DNA from: Eubacterium sp. CAG:786
GTDB taxonomy: Bacteria > Bacillota > Clostridia > Oscillospirales > Ruminococcaceae
Direction: 5' to 3'
Length of the DNA stretch: 7,276 bases
Assembly: GCA_000432175.1 (NCBI GenBank)
Contig: HF989519.1
Coordinates: 28,556 to 35,831, forward strand
Under the pieces are notes generated by a model. It was given only the letters and a program-made list of their open reading frames with translations, was not told where the DNA came from and searched no databases. Position numbers and translations under genes: made by a program. Positions 5,742-7,276 of this stretch are shown one piece after another. Numbering within the stretch: position 1 is the first letter of the stretch; every line of letters begins with the position of its first letter.

Positions 5742-6566
5742 ATGGAAATTGAAGAACTCCGCTTTATCCCGGCGGATATCCATAATCATTCCACCCTCTC
5801 GCCCGACGGCCACGACGAGCCGATGAGAATGGCAGAGCGAGCCTGCGGGCTGGGGATAAAGCACTATGCGCTGACGGACCATATCGAAAACGAAAAGCTC
5901 GACAGCTGGGATTATGCAGGCGCTATCGATAAGTCCTACGGGGCGTTCCTGGAAATAAAGGAGCGCTTTGCGGGGAAAATGGAAGTATATTACGGCGCGG
6001 AACTGGGACAGGCGCTCTTCGACCAGCCACAGGCTGAAAAGATACTCGCAGCGCACGACTACGATTTCGTGCTTGGTTCCACGCACCGCACCCGCACTTA
6101 CCCCAGGCTGGACAGAGTACCCGACAGCGACGAGGACAGATACCGCTGCCTTGACGAATATTTCGAAGAGGAGCTTCGTCTGGCAGAATGGGGGAAGTTC
6201 TGCTCGCTGGCGCATCTGACATTCCCGCTGAGATTTATCAGCGGCGACGTAGGGGGCGCCGTGGTCGATATGACGCGTTACGGCGCAATCATCGACAAGA
6301 TACTGGAAACCATGATCAGGCAGGGTATCGCGCTGGAGGTCAATTCCGCGGGTATCCGCAAGGGACTGCACGTACCCATGCCGTCTGCGGAGTACGTCAA
6401 ACGCTACTTCGACAAGGGCGGCCGCATGGTGACTGTAGGCTCCGACGCGCACCGCGTCGAGGATATCGGCGCCGACATTCCCGAATGCCTTGAGATGCTG
6501 AGGGATATCGGCTTCAGCGAGATATGCGTTTTCAGAAAGAAAGAACCCATATTCATTACCATCTGA
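5742..6566 (+). CDS. PHP-domain phosphoesterase, histidinol-phosphatase (HisJ/HisK)-like
   Basis: A 274-residue cytoplasmic protein of the PHP metal-dependent phosphoesterase superfamily, close in length to HisK-type histidinol phosphatases, which hydrolyse L-histidinol phosphate in histidine synthesis. The metal-binding residues expected for the trinuclear site are all present: H14 and H16 in DIHNHS, D46-H47 in LTDH, E87 in GAELG, H115 in GSTH, H158 in LAHLTF, and D235/H237 in GSDAH. E199 in LEVNSAG is also family-typical. The enzyme therefore looks active. The ATG has AGAAGG 7 nt upstream. It is the first gene of an operon with an Lrp-type regulator (17 bp downstream) and an aminotransferase; no other his genes are in view. 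Histidinol phosphate is the likely substrate by family, but PHP enzymes also act on other phosphates, so specificity is uncertain. Confidence 0.88.
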   Translation: MEIEELRFIPADIHNHSTLSPDGHDEPMRMAERACGLGIKHYALTDHIENEKLDSWDYAGAIDKSYGAFLEIKERFAGKMEVYYGAELGQALFDQPQAEKILAAHDYDFVLGSTHRTRTYPRLDRVPDSDEDRYRCLDEYFEEELRLAEWGKFCSLAHLTFPLRFISGDVGGAVVDMTRYGAIIDKILETMIRQGIALEVNSAGIRKGLHVPMPSAEYVKRYFDKGGRMVTVGSDAHRVEDIGADIPECLEMLRDIGFSEICVFRKKEPIFITI

Positions 6567-6583
6567 TATAGGAGGATACTTTT

Positions 6584-7066
6584 ATGAACAAGAAGTTACT
6601 TGCCCTATTAAAGCAGAACGCGCGGCTCTCCAACGCGGAGCTTTCCATCATGCTCGGCATTTCCGAGCAGGAGGTCGCAGCAGGCATAAAGGAGCTGGAG
6701 GACGAGGGCATAATCATCGGCTATGCCGCTATCGTCAACGAGGAAAAGGCTGACGACAACGCAGTCACCGCTATAATCGAGCTGAAGGTCACCCCGTTCA
6801 AGGACAGGGGCTTTGACGACCTGGCACACACCATCATGCAGTATGAGGAAGTGGACAGCGTGTTCCTGCTTTCCGGCGCGAACGACCTTTCCATCACCAT
6901 CACAGGCACCAGCCTGAGAAAAGTCGCTCTGTTCGTTTCCGAGCGCCTGGCAGTGCTGGACGGCGTGCTTTCCACAACAACGCACTTCGTGCTCAGAAGA
7001 TACAAGGAGAAGAACCACGTATTCAACGAGGAACACTCCGATGAAAGGAGCCTGGTTTCCCCGTGA
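6584..7066 (+). CDS. Lrp/AsnC family transcriptional regulator
   Basis: A 160-residue protein of normal length for the leucine-responsive regulator family. Residues about 3-50 form the N-terminal winged helix-turn-helix (KLLALLKQNARLSNAELS, then GISEQEVAAGIKELEDEG). Residues about 61-140 form the RAM/ACT-like effector and oligomerisation domain, with the ligand-loop motif SGANDL at 97-102 and the closing strand TTTHFVLRRYKE (131-142). The ATG has AGGAGG 8 nt upstream, 17 bp after the PHP gene stop. Its stop overlaps the aminotransferase start (GTGA), so the two are translationally coupled. Lrp-type genes next to an aminotransferase are common in Firmicutes, as in Bacillus subtilis yugG-yugH, where the regulator is thought to control the enzyme in response to an amino acid. 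It may bind the palindrome at 5647-5664. Confidence 0.95.
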   Translation: MNKKLLALLKQNARLSNAELSIMLGISEQEVAAGIKELEDEGIIIGYAAIVNEEKADDNAVTAIIELKVTPFKDRGFDDLAHTIMQYEEVDSVFLLSGANDLSITITGTSLRKVALFVSERLAVLDGVLSTTTHFVLRRYKEKNHVFNEEHSDERSLVSP

Positions 7067-7276
7067 TAGACTACGATAAGGTTCTCCCGCAGAAGATACG
7101 GGACATTCAGCCGTCAGGCATACGCAAATTCTTCGATATCGCTCAGCAGGTGGAGGGCGTTATTTCACTTTCCGTCGGCGAGCCGGATTTCAAGACCCCC
7201 TGGGCTGCGAGAAAAGCCGCTATCGGCGTCCTCGAAAAGGGCAGGACCGCCTACACCGCAAACGCGGGACTCATGC
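7063..7276 (+). CDS. Class I/II PLP-dependent aminotransferase, N-terminal part, cut by window edge
   Basis: The first 71 codons of a PLP enzyme of fold type I. Recognisable blocks are SGIRKFFDIAQ (18-28), the family signature VISLSVGEPDFKTP (33-46), and GRTAYTANAGL (60-70), typical of the AspC/AlaT/PatA-like aspartate and alanine aminotransferase group. The PLP lysine and substrate-specificity residues are beyond the window, so the amino donor cannot be named. The start is GTG at 7063, overlapping the regulator's TGA by 4 bp. An in-frame stop at 7042-7044 and no alternative start between make it the only reasonable choice. An AAAGGAG site lies 12 nt upstream, a long spacing that fits re-initiation by coupling. 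With the Lrp-type regulator it suggests control by an amino acid or its keto acid. Confidence 0.93.
   Translation, partial: MIDYDKVLPQKIRDIQPSGIRKFFDIAQQVEGVISLSVGEPDFKTPWAARKAAIGVLEKGRTAYTANAGLM

Noticed and set aside
5715..6452. 245-codon minus-strand open frame opposite the PHP gene
   Set aside because: The plus strand encodes a complete PHP enzyme with all metal ligands; the minus frame has no domain.

Overview
The window reads as an ordinary chromosomal stretch of an anaerobic Firmicute. A clostridial V-type ATPase operon, the UPF0210/ACT gene pair, AGGAGG-type ribosome binding sites, GC-rich genes and AT-rich intergenic DNA together suggest Clostridia, most likely the Oscillospiraceae/Ruminococcaceae. 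That placement is inference from gene content only. No insertion sequence, phage gene, CRISPR array, tRNA or rRNA was seen.

Region 1 (1-3514, minus strand) is the promoter-proximal part of a V/A-type ATPase operon. In transcription order it holds a coiled-coil stalk subunit (H/G type), subunit C (AC39), subunit I (membrane a-type subunit) and the start of subunit K (rotor), which runs off the left edge. The genes are 1-17 bp apart. The promoter is at about 3551-3580. The catalytic A and B subunits should lie to the left, outside the window.

Region 2 (3515-3846) is an intergenic block of about 330 bp with several structures: the V-ATPase promoter, a 10-bp palindrome upstream of it, a 106-nt imperfect inverted repeat followed by a six-T run on the minus strand, a compact 7-bp GC-rich hairpin, and a tract of AATTC-type heptamer repeats that reaches the stop codon of the next gene. 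This is the least explained part of the window.

Region 3 (3847-5532, minus strand) is a two-gene operon: a single ACT-domain protein followed by a UPF0210/DUF711 ('PFL family') protein. The pair is widely conserved and its function is not established. Its promoter is at 5607-5635.

Region 4 (5533-5741) is a divergent promoter region. The two -35 elements are 8 bp apart, and a perfect 18-bp palindrome lies within the rightward promoter.

Region 5 (5742-7276, plus strand) is an operon for a PHP-family phosphoesterase (histidinol-phosphatase-like), an Lrp/AsnC regulator, and a class I/II aminotransferase that is cut by the right edge and overlaps the regulator gene by 4 bp. A simple model is an amino-acid metabolism operon autoregulated by its Lrp-type protein through the promoter palindrome.
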